A DNA stretch of 64,000 nt, taken from Gyrodactylus bullatarudis. Its lineage: Eukaryota > Platyhelminthes > Monogenea > Gyrodactylidea > Gyrodactylidae. Shown piece by piece: positions 37,693-51,789 of this stretch (positions are counted from its first letter, which is position 1; each line of letters opens with the position of its first letter). Made by a program: the position numbers and the translations under genes. The DNA is taken from the NCBI GenBank assembly GCA_012064415.1, contig SSNU01000082.1:162752-226751 (forward strand), written 5' to 3'. Under the pieces are notes generated by a model that worked only from the letters and a program-made list of their open reading frames with translations, was not told where the DNA came from and made no database searches.

Positions 37693-40026
37693 ATCGTCCT
37701 TTCAAAATATTCCATGATGATAAAGAGAATGTTATGCTAGTTTTTTTATTTCCTTCAGAAAAAAATTGATGATAAAATTTTTAGATGGGCATGACTAGAG
37801 AACTTAATGAGATCCAAGAACATTGTATAATGAATCTTCACATGATCAGGGTTATAAGAGAGGAATTCGTTCAAAATCTTCATAATGATTGTTATTTTTG
37901 TAGAAATTCCAAATTTAGTCTATTCTTATCTTTATGTCATGGAAATAAGAGAATAATATACTTAATTGAGATCTCTTGTAAAACTTTTGATTACATCAAT
38001 CTCAAGACAAATGATAAATTACTAGGGAAACTTTTTACTCCGTTGTATTTGCACAATTAAGGGAATTAATTAATTATTGCCTTGAATAAAATCAATTTCA
38101 TCAATAAAATGACGATCTCAAAGAGATTTCAAGTCAAAGTAAGGACAAAAATGTGATAAAATCATTTTTTTGAAGCTTAGACCTTAGACTAAATTAAATT
38201 ATTTTGGATAAGAATTTGCAATCAGTCTTTTTTTATAGAAATCCTCAGTTTATCAATTTTAAATTGTAAAATCTTCCTTCCCGCTATAAGAAACTTGAAA
38301 TTCAATTCAAACTTTACCCTTTCCTGTAGATAGGCTTAACCCCTATACGACCTCTTAATCAACTGTTTTAGACGAAAACTGCTTTCTTATCGGTTAGAAG
38401 AACCATAAATCAAAAGATTTCTTACGAAACAGGGGTGCTGCTCAATCTTTAATTATTTTTGTTAGTTTCTTTTAAAATAAACTGTCAAACCCTTACAAAA
38501 ATATTGATGTGAATATCTTGTATTTTTTTGATCTAAATAATCTATATTAAATAAGAAAGTGTCAAAGTAATAATTTACACTGTATAATGTAATAAATATA
38601 ATCGGTTTCATATTCGTTAGTTGATCACATTAAAAATATTTTTCAAGTTAAATACATCAGTATGAAATTCTAAATAAACTATTTCACTCAGACGAATCTT
38701 GTGATTGATCAATGATTAAGTTTATGATAAAAAAGATTTATTATTTCAATTTTAATTAACTATGAATCCACACACTGTGTTCGTACTTTAATAAACAAAC
38801 CATTTCAAATGAAAATATACACTAAAAAGGTCGATGATTATTATATTTTAATTCATTGTTTTAAATTTTAAGACACATTTTTTGATGATTCTTTATGGTT
38901 GTTGAATATTTCCGTAAAAACGAAATTCAATTTAATTTATGACTCAAAGTATTCTAACCAAGCTTTTCTCAAGAGATCCTTTTCTCTATAATTAAATATA
39001 AAGACATAATCTTGATCTTTAGTGCAAACTATGCAGGGGAGGGGAGGGAAATTTGCATAAATTGTCATTTTACAGATTTAATAAAACTGTAGACATTATT
39101 ATACAAGGATTATCCTTTTAGAGATGATTATTTAAATCTCTCTCCTCTTGTGTTGTTGCTTTTATTCATTTTCTTGATTCTGCCTCCTCTTTTTATAATA
39201 CCTACCTGCACTGCTTATTTATATATACTCTTAATTAGCAATATCAGATGAGGAAGTTATCTCGAAAATAATAAAAGACACAGGGATATTCTCTCTGTCT
39301 TGTTGTGTTTTCTATTTCTAATTCTGATCTGAATAATAAGATCACATCATCATCATGATTTATAAAATGATTTTTCTCGTTGTGAATTGGAAATTTTTTG
39401 AAAGTGTATGAGGAGAATCTCTCTTCATGATAATCATCAAAATTGAATTGCATGTCTAAAATAAGAAGCAGAAGTAGATCAGAAAGGGGATCAGAAAAAA
39501 GAAGACAAGAGAGGAAGTTTTATATTTCATATTTTTTATGCGTTCCCCTTTTCATGATGTGAAAAATAATTTTTCTTGGAATTTGTGTGCTTTCCCAAAA
39601 CGAGCAGAAAGGAAAGGAAACTTGTCTGAATTATTTGCAGTTTTTAGGAATTAAAAACATTTCCTTCCTATTGCCAGGAGAAAGTTTTGAACTTGATAAA
39701 AGAAATTCGACCTTGTTGTCGCATTGGATAATTGAAAAAGTTTGCTCAACAATGTATTTCAACCCTCTTGTACCCAACCCAGTTACGATTTAATTCTGAT
39801 TGAAAAGCTTATTGATAACGAAAATTAAATATCAAAATTTTTCCTTCGTTTTATAAGAATTTTGCCACGGACACATGCATCTGCTTGTAGGGGATTAAAT
39901 TATAAACGATGACACAGTTCAGATCTAAAGGAACAACTATCGATAAGGTCAAAGAATAAACTCTTTTCTGGTGTATTATTTGAATTGTACTTATAAGTGT
40001 CATGGTTTTTAGTATAACTTTAACAT
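37693..40026. other. Stretch with no recognised gene
   Basis: Nothing supported; the short open frames at 37,785-38,060 and 39,587-39,793 have no recognisable family motif. Confidence 0.4.
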
Positions 40027-40360
40027 AAACCTAATTCACATGAAAATGAGAATTTACTATTTTTACAAAAAACTCGATATTTTTCTACGGATTCACAGAA
40101 AATAATAATTTTTGTATTCTAAAACGGAATGAGCTAATAAGATGTGAATACATGTATTCGAAAAAAATCTGATAAAAATTCAATCTGACCAAAATTAGGC
40201 CGTTTTTCGATTTTCAAAAATGTACCAAATATCCACTTTTACAACTTTTGAGCCCAAAATTTTTATCGATTTCAATGGTTCGAAGCAGTTAACTGATGAT
40301 ATTCGGGATCAACCATGAACGAAAAATTCGAAGTTCACTGAAATTTGTCATTACAGACAT
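40027..40360 (+). repeat. Foldback subfamily A, solo left arm (A3)
   Basis: AAACCTAATTCACATGAAAA at the start, then TACTATTTTTACAAAAAACTC, CAATCTGACCAAAATTAGGC and TTTTTATCGATTTCAATGG, matching the left arms of A1 and A2 to about 40,360. No right arm follows. Confidence 0.75.
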
Positions 40361-42261
40361 TGAGACAGAATGCTATTTAAACCAGAAAACTTAAATGATA
40401 AAATAATGGATAACAATTATGATTATTGATTTTTATAAGAGATAAAAATTTTGAAAATACTTTTTGATTTTTTTGCATTACGACATTTTAGCAATTCGTA
40501 TTCTTAAAAAAACTATTTATATTTTATGAGTCATTTTTTAAGGTCTTATTGGGTCTTTTTGTTGCCCTATTATTATTCAAAATAGATCAGAAGCTAATCA
40601 GTTACAGCCTTTTAATTACGAATTATTTTCTTTTGTTTAATTTTCTCTTTCTGGTTCTTTACTCATCGTTTTTTGCGTTTGTAAATTCAAATTTTTAAAA
40701 ATACAGAATGTATCAACCAATAGATCAAACCTCACAGCATAGTCAAGTAAGATTAGATTTAACTCATTGTGAGAAACATGATACACTATTTATTTATTCA
40801 CTGCAATTTTTTAACAATACAGATTCTTTTAAAGTTCAAATTTCACGGTCACCATACGCCCGTGTACTAATATGGACAGTTTCAAAAAGTAGGCAACGTA
40901 ATAAAAAAATAAACAGCCTATTGAAAATTTTTATTATTCTCCATATACAGAATGTCATCTACACACCACCCTATTGAGGTAGTCTTAAGAAGTACAACCA
41001 GGTAGTGGTTAGTTTCATTTCATCTTACATGATCCCGTAACACTCTGGACACTGAAAATCATAAGAAAAAAGGCATGCTTTTGAATACATTCCTGCTGCA
41101 TCATGTTCCTACAATTATGCATGATGTAAATGAACAAGAAGAAGGATTGGGACAAAAGCCATATAGAAAAGAGAAGGTAAAACCATCAAATGTCATAATT
41201 ATTCAAAATTACAGGCTACACTGAACCATAACTGTTTTTGTTTAATACATTTTCTAGAACAAAAGCTGAAATAAAAGATGGGCAAAAACGACGTGTATTT
41301 GAATAATTTGCACTTTTGATCTTTCCCTACTATAGTTCCCATTTGCAATTTATTAAATGTTGTTACTCTTTAATCTTCATTTTCTTGATACATGTATGTT
41401 CCTCTATAATAAGAAAGTCTTTTAACAGTACACCATAAAAGGGTTCTTTACATACTATATGAAGTCATCAATAAAAAGTTGATTGTTCTATCTGTTGACA
41501 TCATGATCTGATATTTTTCTTGAATAATAAAATTAATTTATATGATGTTGGGAATCTATGATTTTCATCAAAAATAATTTGCTGAAATCCACTCATACAA
41601 AATGAAAAAATATAATTTCAATTCAAGAAAAATATTAGTATCTTTCAGATTGTGAGTTCGCACCGAGGTGGTAAGGTGATCAAAAAAGTTTTTTAATCAT
41701 TAAAATCCATTAATTCTTTTGGTATATTGAAAATTTTCCGTTTTAATGAAAAATAAATGATTTTTCTCAACATTATGTTAAGACAATTAGGAAAAAAGAT
41801 TTTTATTTCTGATGTCGTCATTTTTCATGTACCCACAATACCGATTTAGCCTATTGGATACAGAACTAAAATAAAATTAACTAGTTATTTTTAATATTCA
41901 TTATGCATTATTTTTCGTTTTTCAGTGTCAGGGATTAAAATTATGCTAGAGAGATGAAAAATAGATTGTTGAAAAGAACAGTTTTTCCATATTTTATGAA
42001 GAAATTAACAAAAAAAATTTTTTATTTAAATGTAGCCACAGTACTGAAAGGGTTAGGATCAAAGCTTATATTAGAATGTAAATTTTGCTAATTGCTGTCA
42101 AAAATGGTGGGTTTTTCAAAGATGTAAATTTCTTATTTTGATTTTAAAATTATTTTCTTAACACCTTCTCAAATCGAAATAATATTTACTGTACTTCAAC
42201 AATGATAAAATACAAAAATTCAAAAGTAAAGAAGTTGAGTATCGTAAATTCAATTTCTAAA
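40361..42261. other. Stretch with no recognised gene
   Basis: A subfamily-B terminus (ATATGATGTTGGGAATCTAT) occurs at about 41,540-41,570. No gene is supported. Confidence 0.4.
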
Positions 42262-42275
42262 ATAAAAATTACTTT

Positions 42276-42668
42276 TGACCAGAGCTACTGTAAGAGAAAT
42301 ACTAGCAGAACTCTCATTAGAGATTAGCACCCCTCGGCAGTTCTAGATAAGGCTGATAGCTGGCTAATAGGGAGGCTTCTTCCTATCGACATACTTAAGC
42401 ATTATTCAGGATTGTACTTTCGAAAAGCTCGCTGTTGAATAAGTAAGCTTTGTCTTTGTAAGTAGTTATGATAGTTAAATCTAACACAAACAAAGATAAC
42501 GGGGGTTGGACTAAATGGTTCAATTCTCGGTGGAGGCGTAAGGCTTACTGACGATCCCTAGTGAGGGTGAAACTATAGTATAAGTTCTCGCCTGATCTTT
42601 GGATGTGTGAAATTTATTGTAAGTTTCATTGAGTAAGTCATTTGAGGTTTGACTAGAGCTACTGTAAG
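42276..42668 (+). mobile_element. Hammerhead-ribozyme retroelement (retrozyme/SINE-like), 393 bp
   Basis: The target-site duplication ATAAAAATTACTTT flanks it exactly at 42,262-42,275 and 42,669-42,682. Inside, the 19-bp sequence TGACYAGAGCTACTGTAAG is the first (42,276-42,294) and last (42,650-42,668) thing in the element, differing at one base, so the insert is one 374-nt unit plus a 19-nt overlap. It is visibly richer in G+C than its surroundings. A B-box-like GGTTCAATTCT lies at 42,517-42,527, directly before a type I hammerhead at 42,534-42,593. There is no open frame and no poly(A) tail. Length, terminal overlap, ribozyme and duplication together suggest copying of a circular or multimeric small RNA by another element's reverse transcriptase. 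The Schistosoma Sm-alpha family has the same promoter-then-ribozyme order. Confidence 0.75.
42534..42593 (+). ncRNA. Type I hammerhead ribozyme with palindromic stem III
   Basis: All invariant core bases are present: CTGACGA (42,548-42,554) and GAA plus A15.1 (42,569-42,572). Stem II is CCCT/AGGG (42,556-42,559 with 42,564-42,567), loop AGTG, with a U-U mismatch next to the core where G-C is usual. Stem III is the octamer ACTATAGT (42,572-42,579), three pairs with a two-base loop, followed by A (42,580), giving a GUA cleavage triplet and predicted cleavage after 42,580. Stem I pairs CTTA (42,544-42,547) with TAAG (42,581-42,584), then two G-U pairs, a small internal loop, then AGGCG (42,534-42,538) with CGCCT (42,589-42,593). 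Such a short, self-complementary stem III is typical of retroelement hammerheads thought to work as dimers. Confidence 0.8.
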
Positions 42669-42682
42669 ATAAAAATTACTTT

Positions 42683-44787
42683 GTAGTTTATTTGAAAATC
42701 GTTGTGAGTATTTTTATGAAATCTAATTTAATAAAATACCAAGAAAAATATCATGGAATAATATTGACTCTTGGAATAAACCTCTTCACAATTTGACTAT
42801 AAATGCATTGCATTGGTTATAAACGAATAATACGAACTAACATGAATATGTGACCTATTTTAGCATATAATAAATCCATATTATTTTCAATTTGAACAAA
42901 AGCTCTTGTTAAAACAATAACGACTTGTCTCGCTTGGTGATTATTACACGAGATAGAACTCTTTCAAGTGTATTCTAATTGTACTATATTTATTTATACA
43001 CTTTAAAATGCTATTATTTTTTTTATATATTCAACCATAAAAATAACCTGTTTTATTACTAAAATGCATCAATTCGCTCATGAGACAACTACTAATACAA
43101 GTGATGACTTAAAGAATATTCTAATTAATAATATTTTTTGAGTACATGTCGCATAATTTATTCAAAAGGGAAAAAATTTTAATATTGACTACATTGCTTC
43201 AATCACAAACTATAGCATTGGTGTATTATGTGAAAAGATTTGAGTTGGTATGCTTCAAACGATTGTGTTGTGGAATAAAGCATTTCTATTGGCTGAAAAT
43301 ATGAACCAATAAAATTCATTCTAGACAGAGATATTAAATTTGATAAAATAAAAATCATGCTTTTCCACAATCATTAATTGATTCATTCAGAGTCGGAAAA
43401 CGAAATAACCCGGACCTAGACAAATGTTGATTGGATTTTAAAATCTCTTCTGAAAGAGTGAGTATTTCTCTTATTTACGCGAATTTTTAGCACTGAATTT
43501 TTCTTTGCTTTATTAAATGAATAATTATTAAATATTGTTTGATCTATGACCTATGTTTGGGGTACGTGTGTTTAATATTGGAGCGACGTGCTTTGTTTGG
43601 AAATTGCTAAAATATAAACTGGAGCTTATTTTATTCAATGATCGTGTTCTACACATGTGTCATACATGAATGACTAATTACGCTGTTGGGACGTCGTTCA
43701 CAATTTTAACTGACTAAGCCTTCGTAAATAGATTGCGCATTTTATTTTTTTATTATTCTGAGTAGGTAAATAATTAGGATTTGACAATATTTTTGTTTAC
43801 AAAATTATTTTTTGGCATATTTAAGCTTGTACTTGTGATGAAGGCAAATGGGGAAATGTCATCTTGAGATAAGATCAAAAATCGATTCACTCAATGATCT
43901 CAACTTAGAATAAAACGACTATTAGTTTGCCCTTGTTCTAATCTTCTCACTCCCTCCTTTTTCGTTCAAATTTATTTATCATGCTATAGGAAACTCTTGT
44001 ACTTTCTGATAATCACTCTCCACTCCCTCTTTGAGTTCTCTCGTCATCAAAAGTAGTTGATGGAGAATGAGAAAAATAATTCTCTTAGTTTTTTTCAATA
44101 TTATTTGAGAAATGTTCTGTTTTTATGAATTATTCATAATACAATCATTTCCCTACGAGGAAAAAAACAAGAGTTTGCCTAGCCTTTCCCTCAACTAAGC
44201 GTCATAACATCTCAGAATTGAGTACATAATACTTTAAATCTTTATAGCCATAAAATACAAAGAATGTACAAGTGATGTGATATAAAAAATGATCAGCAGG
44301 TTTTTATGTGCCAAGAGGCGTTCTCCATAATGGTTAAGAATAAATCACTTTTACTACTGAGAAGAACTCAACAATAATATCATCGTTTCACCTACAATAC
44401 TTTATTATTGAGCTAATTAACTCAGAGTTGAACGACGTAATAAAACCTGTTGTGAGGCCATAGATTTTTTATTCTTTAAAAATCTCTCTATGCTCACGTT
44501 CACGTTAAAAAAGGGAGGTATACTTGGAAAGAAATCAATAATTGAATTTCAAAGACCTATTTCTCTATAAGAAATTATTTTTTTCAACGGTTTTTCCCAA
44601 TTATTTTATTATCTATTTGATCATTATAATTTTGAGAATTTCCTTTCATTCATTAACTGAAATATTTCAAAATCTTCTAGGCTAATCAATCAAATTTTCA
44701 TGGGGAGAAAATAAAATTGAAGCTCACTTTTTTTCGCCATTCCCGTGTAAAATGGGAATTTTATTTTCCCCGAACTATGCTCTATGC
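42683..44787. other. Stretch with no recognised gene
   Basis: Nothing supported. Confidence 0.45.
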
Positions 44788-45062
44788 CTTAATCAAAAAT
44801 TGATTTTTTAACCATGAAAAACACATTTTGAAAATCAAAATGAAATTTTTTCATGTTCTGATATACAAAAATCCCATTTTCCCTAAAATCATCAAAATTT
44901 ACCTAATTTCCTTGGACTTTCTTCCGACAGGTGAAAGAACACTCATTTTTTACTATAAGCCCTATTTGTCATTTTCAATCGAGATTTTATATATCAGAAC
45001 AAACTCGAAAACGTATGGAAAAAATGCTTAGTTTCCGATAATCTTCAAAATGAAATTAAGGC
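44788..45062. repeat. Short inverted-end repeat, copy 1
   Basis: Opens GCCTTAATCAAAAATTGATT and closes ATTAAGGC. The interior has TTTTCAATCGAGATTTTATA followed by TATCAGAACAAACTCGAAAA, shared with the copy at 45,677-45,897. The phrase GTTCTGATATACAAAA near 44,855 is the inverted form of the same interior, so the element is a small foldback of about 275 bp. Confidence 0.65.
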
Positions 45063-45676
45063 TGGGAAAAGTTGAAAAATTTGTCTTACTCTACAATACA
45101 TTGTATAGCTTCTATAGTATACTTCCCATTATAACAACCATGTCTACTACATCTTTCTCTGAATTTATTCTTTATAAATTTTCCTAGCAATTTCTCTCTC
45201 TCTCAGATAACTTGTCAGTAATAATGATACTCTTTAATCACATGAGATAATACTTTTAACGTTGTTGGAGAAAAGTTAGTTTTGAAAACGCCTAAGAATT
45301 ATTTTTTTGCTATACTTTTTTCTCAAATGAGAATTCTCCTCATTGAAATGTAACCATTTTCTCATCTTGTAATTTCCATAATTGAAATTGCCCCTATTAT
45401 CATTATTATACCAAGTATGAGTCAATGTTTTCTTTTACTTTACATGCTGGTCGTTTCTCTCTCTCTTATTGTTCACCTGTTCTTTCAATCATTCTCTATA
45501 CTCTTCGTTTTTATATTCCTGTCTGGAAAAAAATAATAATTTTAAAGATTTAAAATAAATGAAAAAAACTCATTTTATGTTTCACTTTTCTCCTGATTAT
45601 ACAATCCTATGAAACTTGAATAAAAACTTTTCTCAAAAATAGTCCCCTCTGATCAGTCTGGGCAAAAATGTTCCAT

Positions 45677-45897
45677 GGTTTAATCAAAAATTGATTTACA
45701 AAAAGCCCTATTTTTATTCAAAATATTGCAAAAAGAATTTAAAAATCTTAATTTTGTCCTCTCTTGTAGTAAAATTCATTGAAAAAATCTTGGCGCGTGT
45801 TCAAAAATTGTCATTTTCAATCGAGATTTTGTATATCAGAACAAACTCGAAAACTTTTGGTTTTATAAGATTCGTTTATCTTCAAATTGAGATTAAG
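45677..45897. repeat. Short inverted-end repeat, copy 2
   Basis: Same family as 44,788-45,062: TTTAATCAAAAATTGATT at the left, the shared TTCAATCGAGATTTTGTATA interior, and GATTAAGGC at the right. It is shorter through loss of the inverted interior segment. The open frames across both copies are repeat translations, not genes. Confidence 0.65.
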
Positions 45898-48800
45898 GCT
45901 AAAAAACTTGGTCTACTATAATTCCAAATATAATTTTCACCAAATAAAATTAATTCCATCAATGACTCAGTGATAGTAGCTCAGTCAGTTTTGTCCTTCT
46001 CGTGTAGATGAATATTTCATAAAATCTATGTGTACTGAAAGGAATATTTCTTTATTGCATAACAAGTTTTCCTTCTTGATAGAGAGAAAAAGGAAATGTT
46101 CTTCATCCCACTGTATTGGAGACATGCTATATTGTATTTTTTTTTGAAAAAAAAACTAAATAATAAAACTATTATTATTATTATTAGAAGCAGTACAGTT
46201 GTCTCAATTCCTTCCTACAAAATGTGTTTTTCTTTTTATTCTCCCATTATACTAATGTTGTTACTTTAGTTTCCTCTCTAATCTCATCATAATAAAGATT
46301 GGATGAGGGAGAAAAAGTTAAAAATTATTATTAATAATTAAAGAATAACTTGTTTTATTGAAGATTGTGTCTAACTCCCCTTTTAGTCTGTCTATTTTGT
46401 TTGTTTGGTTGTGTGCGATAAAGTCAAGTTTAACCCAGGGCATGACCTTTTTCTCCCTATCCAAATTGAGCTAGAGAAATAATCAACTTACTTTAGAGAA
46501 AATGTATTAAAATAATGATTGATAGAAGAGTCAAGGAAGTGAGCGTGTGAGTTTTTCCTCACTTGGTAAAAATCTGTATTTAGAAGAAGAAAAAGAAATG
46601 TGTTTTCAACGTTAATGATAAGAACAAGGTTGAAAAGTTGGAAAACTCTTTTTTGTGTTTAAATTCTTTTTAATCTTTGAAGAAGAGATAAGAATTCAAG
46701 TGGATTAGTCACATTATTAATTTCCCTCAGAATGAGGTTTTGTAGTGTAGGGTTTTGTGAAATTTGGCGGAATAACTAGGACAAAAAAATAGGACATGTT
46801 GAAAAAAGAAGAAAAAAGGAACTGAGGAAATCTTATCTTTACTTGAAGAAAACCTCTCAGTTTTCAACTAACAGGAAACAGAAAAAATTATGGGTACATT
46901 CAAAGGTTTCCCATGGTGTTAATAAATTTATCATCTCCTTTTTAATACTTCAAACTACCGATTTTGACAGGATTTTCAGAAAAACCTATGTATTTCAAAA
47001 CTCGATGCTTTCAACATCACATGTAACATTTAATTGAAATTGGATCCAAAGATGTCTGATAGATAAAGATTCATATTTGCTGTATTTTTATTTAAAAATG
47101 TGTCAGCTTTCCTTTCTCTCTTCACATGAATAGACAAGAGAGATTTTAAATTGTTTAAAAAAAGGAATATCAATCTGTTTCTTTTTTATGTAAATGAGAT
47201 CTCAACTGATAAAGAATGTCAAGATTTTGTCTCGATTTCATAAAATCATCTTATCATCAGACAGGAACGTGTTAAATTGCTAGTTATCTCATTTAGAATA
47301 TCTACATTTTTAGAACTAAATCCAGATAGATCTAAAATGGGTAAAATCTACCATTGCCGAACAATATTTTTAAACCAATCAAAAATGTAAAATTTTTCAA
47401 ATTACTAAACATTTTTCCTTTTAACATCATTCAAAAATACAAATGTCAAATATTTAGATTTGAGAACCAAAGTACTTTAAAAGTGGATGATGAAAAATCT
47501 AATGATATCAGACAAAAGTGTATTATTAGTGTTTTTCCCTTAATCTTGGATAGATAAATAAATAACAAGATGCAATGCGTTACAATAATACAGGTAATTT
47601 ACTTTTGAATTGCTTCCTACCAGACAAAAAGCAAAAGCATTGAACGGTTTCTATCCCATGAAAATAATTCTTTTTTAAATTTTGTCTCCTCACATTGGTC
47701 AAAGTTTAGGGATAAATTTTCTTCTCCTGTACATACATTCTATATTCCATCTATAGTGAGATAATTGTAGATAATCCCAACTATACGAGATGATTGCATA
47801 ATTGAAACTCATTGAGAAATTTCAGTGTGTCTACCCTGTTGTGTGTTTGATGAGGGATAAGTTTACAAGTGGATTCATTTTAATATATTATCACTGCAAT
47901 TGTAACAAATAAATACATCTCTAAAAGAAATGACAATTATGATCATCTATAGTTTTCATTAAAGTACACCAACTCAAACTAGAATCCCCTCCCCCCTCTT
48001 CCACATTCATTCCAGCCTAGGGATAACGAGTCGGGATAAAGGATTTTTTAATCCTACACAAGATAGTATAATTTCTATTGGTGTGATCAAAAATGGTTTG
48101 CTATTTAGTGGAATACTGGTTAGCTTTTACAGGCTAGATTTATACAAATGAAATTGTGTAAAATATATTGTTTAATTCTCTATATAAATTAGGCCGGTAA
48201 AAGCTGATCAGTGTGTCTAGGAATAAAAGCGCTATATTCTAATAAGCAGTTGGCATCAGTATTTTAAATCTAAACTTTTTACCTGAAATGAAATTTAACA
48301 GATCTCGTTTAAACTTTTCAGACGAAATGTGTTGGTCCATCTCATACATAAAGTTCATTTCATTGTCAAATGAATACAAATTCGTATGAAAGATATCAGC
48401 AATTTTTTTGATAAATAAATTAAATCAAATGTATTCACATTATTCACTGTTGTCAAGTTATGTAAAGTAAAATTATTCGTACAAAAATACATTGTACATT
48501 AAGCCTTGCTTTTAAAATGGATTCATTTCTTACTTGTTTATCAATTCAATAAATTGAAGGATTTACTTTTAAAAAGTCACTTTATAAATGGCTCGATATG
48601 ATTTAAATCATAAATTCTTTACATTTTCAACTATTGATAAAGTTTATTAAATTCAGCCATTAAAAAATTAAATTTGATGATGAATTTTTACAACATCATT
48701 ATCGCGAATTTACATTAAGTACTTACAAGTAAACCGAATAAAATTGTTAAACGGTGAAAATCATCTCTCTAACTTAAAAAAATGAGGATTAAATTTATTG

Positions 48801-51789
48801 ATATGAATGAAATGCTATGCTATAATAAATTATTATTTTGATACCTTATTTTCAGAATAATACATTTTAAGACCTTCTAACTTTAAACCATGATGACATA
48901 GCAGAGAAAATTGTAGTTTTAAAATAAGCAGTTTAATACTTTTTGAATTGGCTCTGGTTGTTAAGGTTTAGACATTTCGGCTTGGTCTAAACGTATTTCA
49001 CTTTACACTCTGATGGAAAATGTAAAGGATCATAAAACTAATAACATATTAAATGGGAAAAATACGAATGATGAATAAAAGTACAGTCCTTTTGAACTGT
49101 GCTCATCACAATCGATCAAATTATCTTACATTGAAGTTGTAATAATCCTCACAGTTTCCTGTCCTAGATTTTGTTACCTTTTTTTGATAAAAATGAGCAA
49201 TTTTGACATTAAGAGTATGCTTTTCGTTTATTAATTTTGATAATGTTACTCAAATAAATTTGAACTGAATTCTATTAATAAATTTGTATTTGAACAATGT
49301 TTAAAGGGGAAAAGATAGCGGAAATTACTTTGATCCTCTTTCTGGATAACTGCTCTCTTTTCCTTGTACGTTTGGTAGGGAAAGAACGCAAAATCCAATT
49401 GCTATTATTATCATCTATCTATCTCTCCTCCAAAGTTAATACTGTTCTAATAAAGTAAGGAACACTGCGTTAGCACTCTTCTCATACTCTACTCTTTAAG
49501 GCATTTTTTTGTTTGTTATTAATAATGATAGTAGTAATTCAAGGGAATATTCGTAGGAAAGAAAAGTTGAATTGAGAGACGAATTTTCTCTCAAGTTGAC
49601 CTTAAAAAATTGGCACTGATAAGAAAAGAGATACAATGCAATGTGAAAATTTTCCACTTTATTCAAAACTTTATGATCCAAAGAGTTGATCTGTCGGCAT
49701 AGCTCAAATGTATTTCTCAACACCCTTAAAGATTCACCAAGATATTCAAATTACTAATCTCCCAGAAAAAGAAAGAATTCTAAACATTTCTCAGAATACA
49801 AGTTCTGTCTCTGGGAGAAAGAAATTCTCTCAGTTTACATTACAAAACAACTGTCATCTCTCACATGTACGAGGTACAAATAAATGTTTTCTTTTTACAC
49901 TACATTTCTTACATGAACTATGCCACATAGATTAACCTATTGTAATAGCTCCCTCTTCTTACTCAATCCTTTTTATTCAAGAGAGGGTCTAGATACATTT
50001 TTTAATTATTCATTTGTAATTCTGACCTTAGCCGGCTAGCTACAGCGGGTATGAAATAATAACAGCTGACACAATCACAGTAAATTCTCCTCTCAGCATT
50101 TGATGAATGGGTTTACGATCAAGGATATATATAGTATATGTATCAGTCCTATCCTCTTGGAATGATTCATTTTTTCAACATTGTGTTGATTAGATATCTT
50201 TTCATTCAAAAAAAGAGTAAAACGGAAGATAAACAAAAGTTTTTAATTGAAATTGACACTTTTTGATCCTCCGTTATAATCACATATTCTTAAGTTTCGT
50301 TTAACAAGGAATTTTAGTCGTTTACACTGAAAACAAGAAAAAAAGATCTCCCTTTTTTAATTAAATTATAGATTTGCAAGTATATTTTTTGCCTTAACCT
50401 TCTATAATGTTGTTGCTGCAGCATCCCGCCCCTCTAGCTTAAACTTTCATATTCTCCCTTTTCTTGATCTGTCAATTAATACGATTGAACTTGATACATA
50501 AGGAAGAAGAATTTTGCGCAAACGTTCAAGACTGATACGAAGAATGACATTTTCCTGTCCAACTATGCTAACATTCATACCAAGCTGGAGTTTTTGTATA
50601 AAATTTACTTAATTTTTTTATTAGTTTGTATATGAACTACGCTCTTTTTTATCAATACTTTATTAAATCGTTTTTTATTATTCATAACAACGTACTCTTT
50701 TTGGCCGAAACTCAATTCTTAACTTAGATAAATCTTGTTTTAACTTATGATATTAATACCTTAGTCAGAGAAATCGAATATGGCCATCAAAATAATTTTA
50801 AGCAGTAAATTTGGCGCTAGTTTAAAATTCAAAAAGTTTTCTTTTCTTCACTTTGACGTTTCTCTAACACGATCATCTTTTGGTTTTTTTCTTTCAATCT
50901 ATAAAATCCAAAAATCATATTACTTTTTGTCATCATTCTTTTAATTTGAGATCATCATCTCTTATTATCTGAATTAATAATCTATTCTCCGAATGGAAAA
51001 TTCTCTAATTCTCTTGGGTTATATAGAAATGTATTTTGATTCTATAGTGAATTGATTTCGGTATCTTGGTGATCATTTCTCTACTACACTTTACTTTAGC
51101 ATATTCATTTATTTCGGTATAACTTTAAGGTCAAATAATGAGAAAAAAAACAATACAATAATAACAGGATCCCTATTCTTTGCATTAATTTCCGCCAAGA
51201 TTGGAGTACTCTATATAAAGAGATAAACTATTTTTCTGCTCGTTTACATTGCATTGTTTACATTACCTTGAATAATCACATTACATAATTATTTCGAAAA
51301 TGAACATTTTTCCCAAATTCAAATTATACACTAGGATTATATTGATGAGATCATTGTTTTGTTTCTAAATTGTACATCATCATTTCTCATAGATTACATT
51401 GTTAATTCTGCATTATGTATATGAAATTACAGTAGTGTATTAATATATATTGAAGTTGACTTTCTCTTATACACTGTATTATTATTCACTCTACTCGTAG
51501 ATTTCTATAGCCAATGGAATTAACATTGTAATGAAAAGAATCATTATTCTCTAATCTATTAACATCATACAGATCTATTTAGATGGTTACACAAGAACTT
51601 TTATTATAAGAGAAAGATTACATGCCGTTAATAACTTTAAGCTTTCGTGCATGCAGGAAAATTTCCTTCATTGTCTCATCAATAAGCAAATTTTGATTAT
51701 CATGAGAATTTGATTGAAGTAGTCTGTAGTTGTTTTCAGATGAGTTATAAATTAATACTTATTTCCTATGTATTCTTTAGAAAATAAAT
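45898..51789. other. Stretch of 5.9 kb with no recognised gene
   Basis: Contains an ATT microsatellite near 46,167-46,186 and AT-rich sequence. No coding exon is supported; distal regulatory DNA of the SH3 gene is possible but not visible. Confidence 0.4.

Noticed and set aside
44828..45921. Two open frames sharing the word FSIEILYIRTNSKT
   Set aside because: The shared peptide comes from two copies of a short inverted-end repeat, with no other coding evidence.
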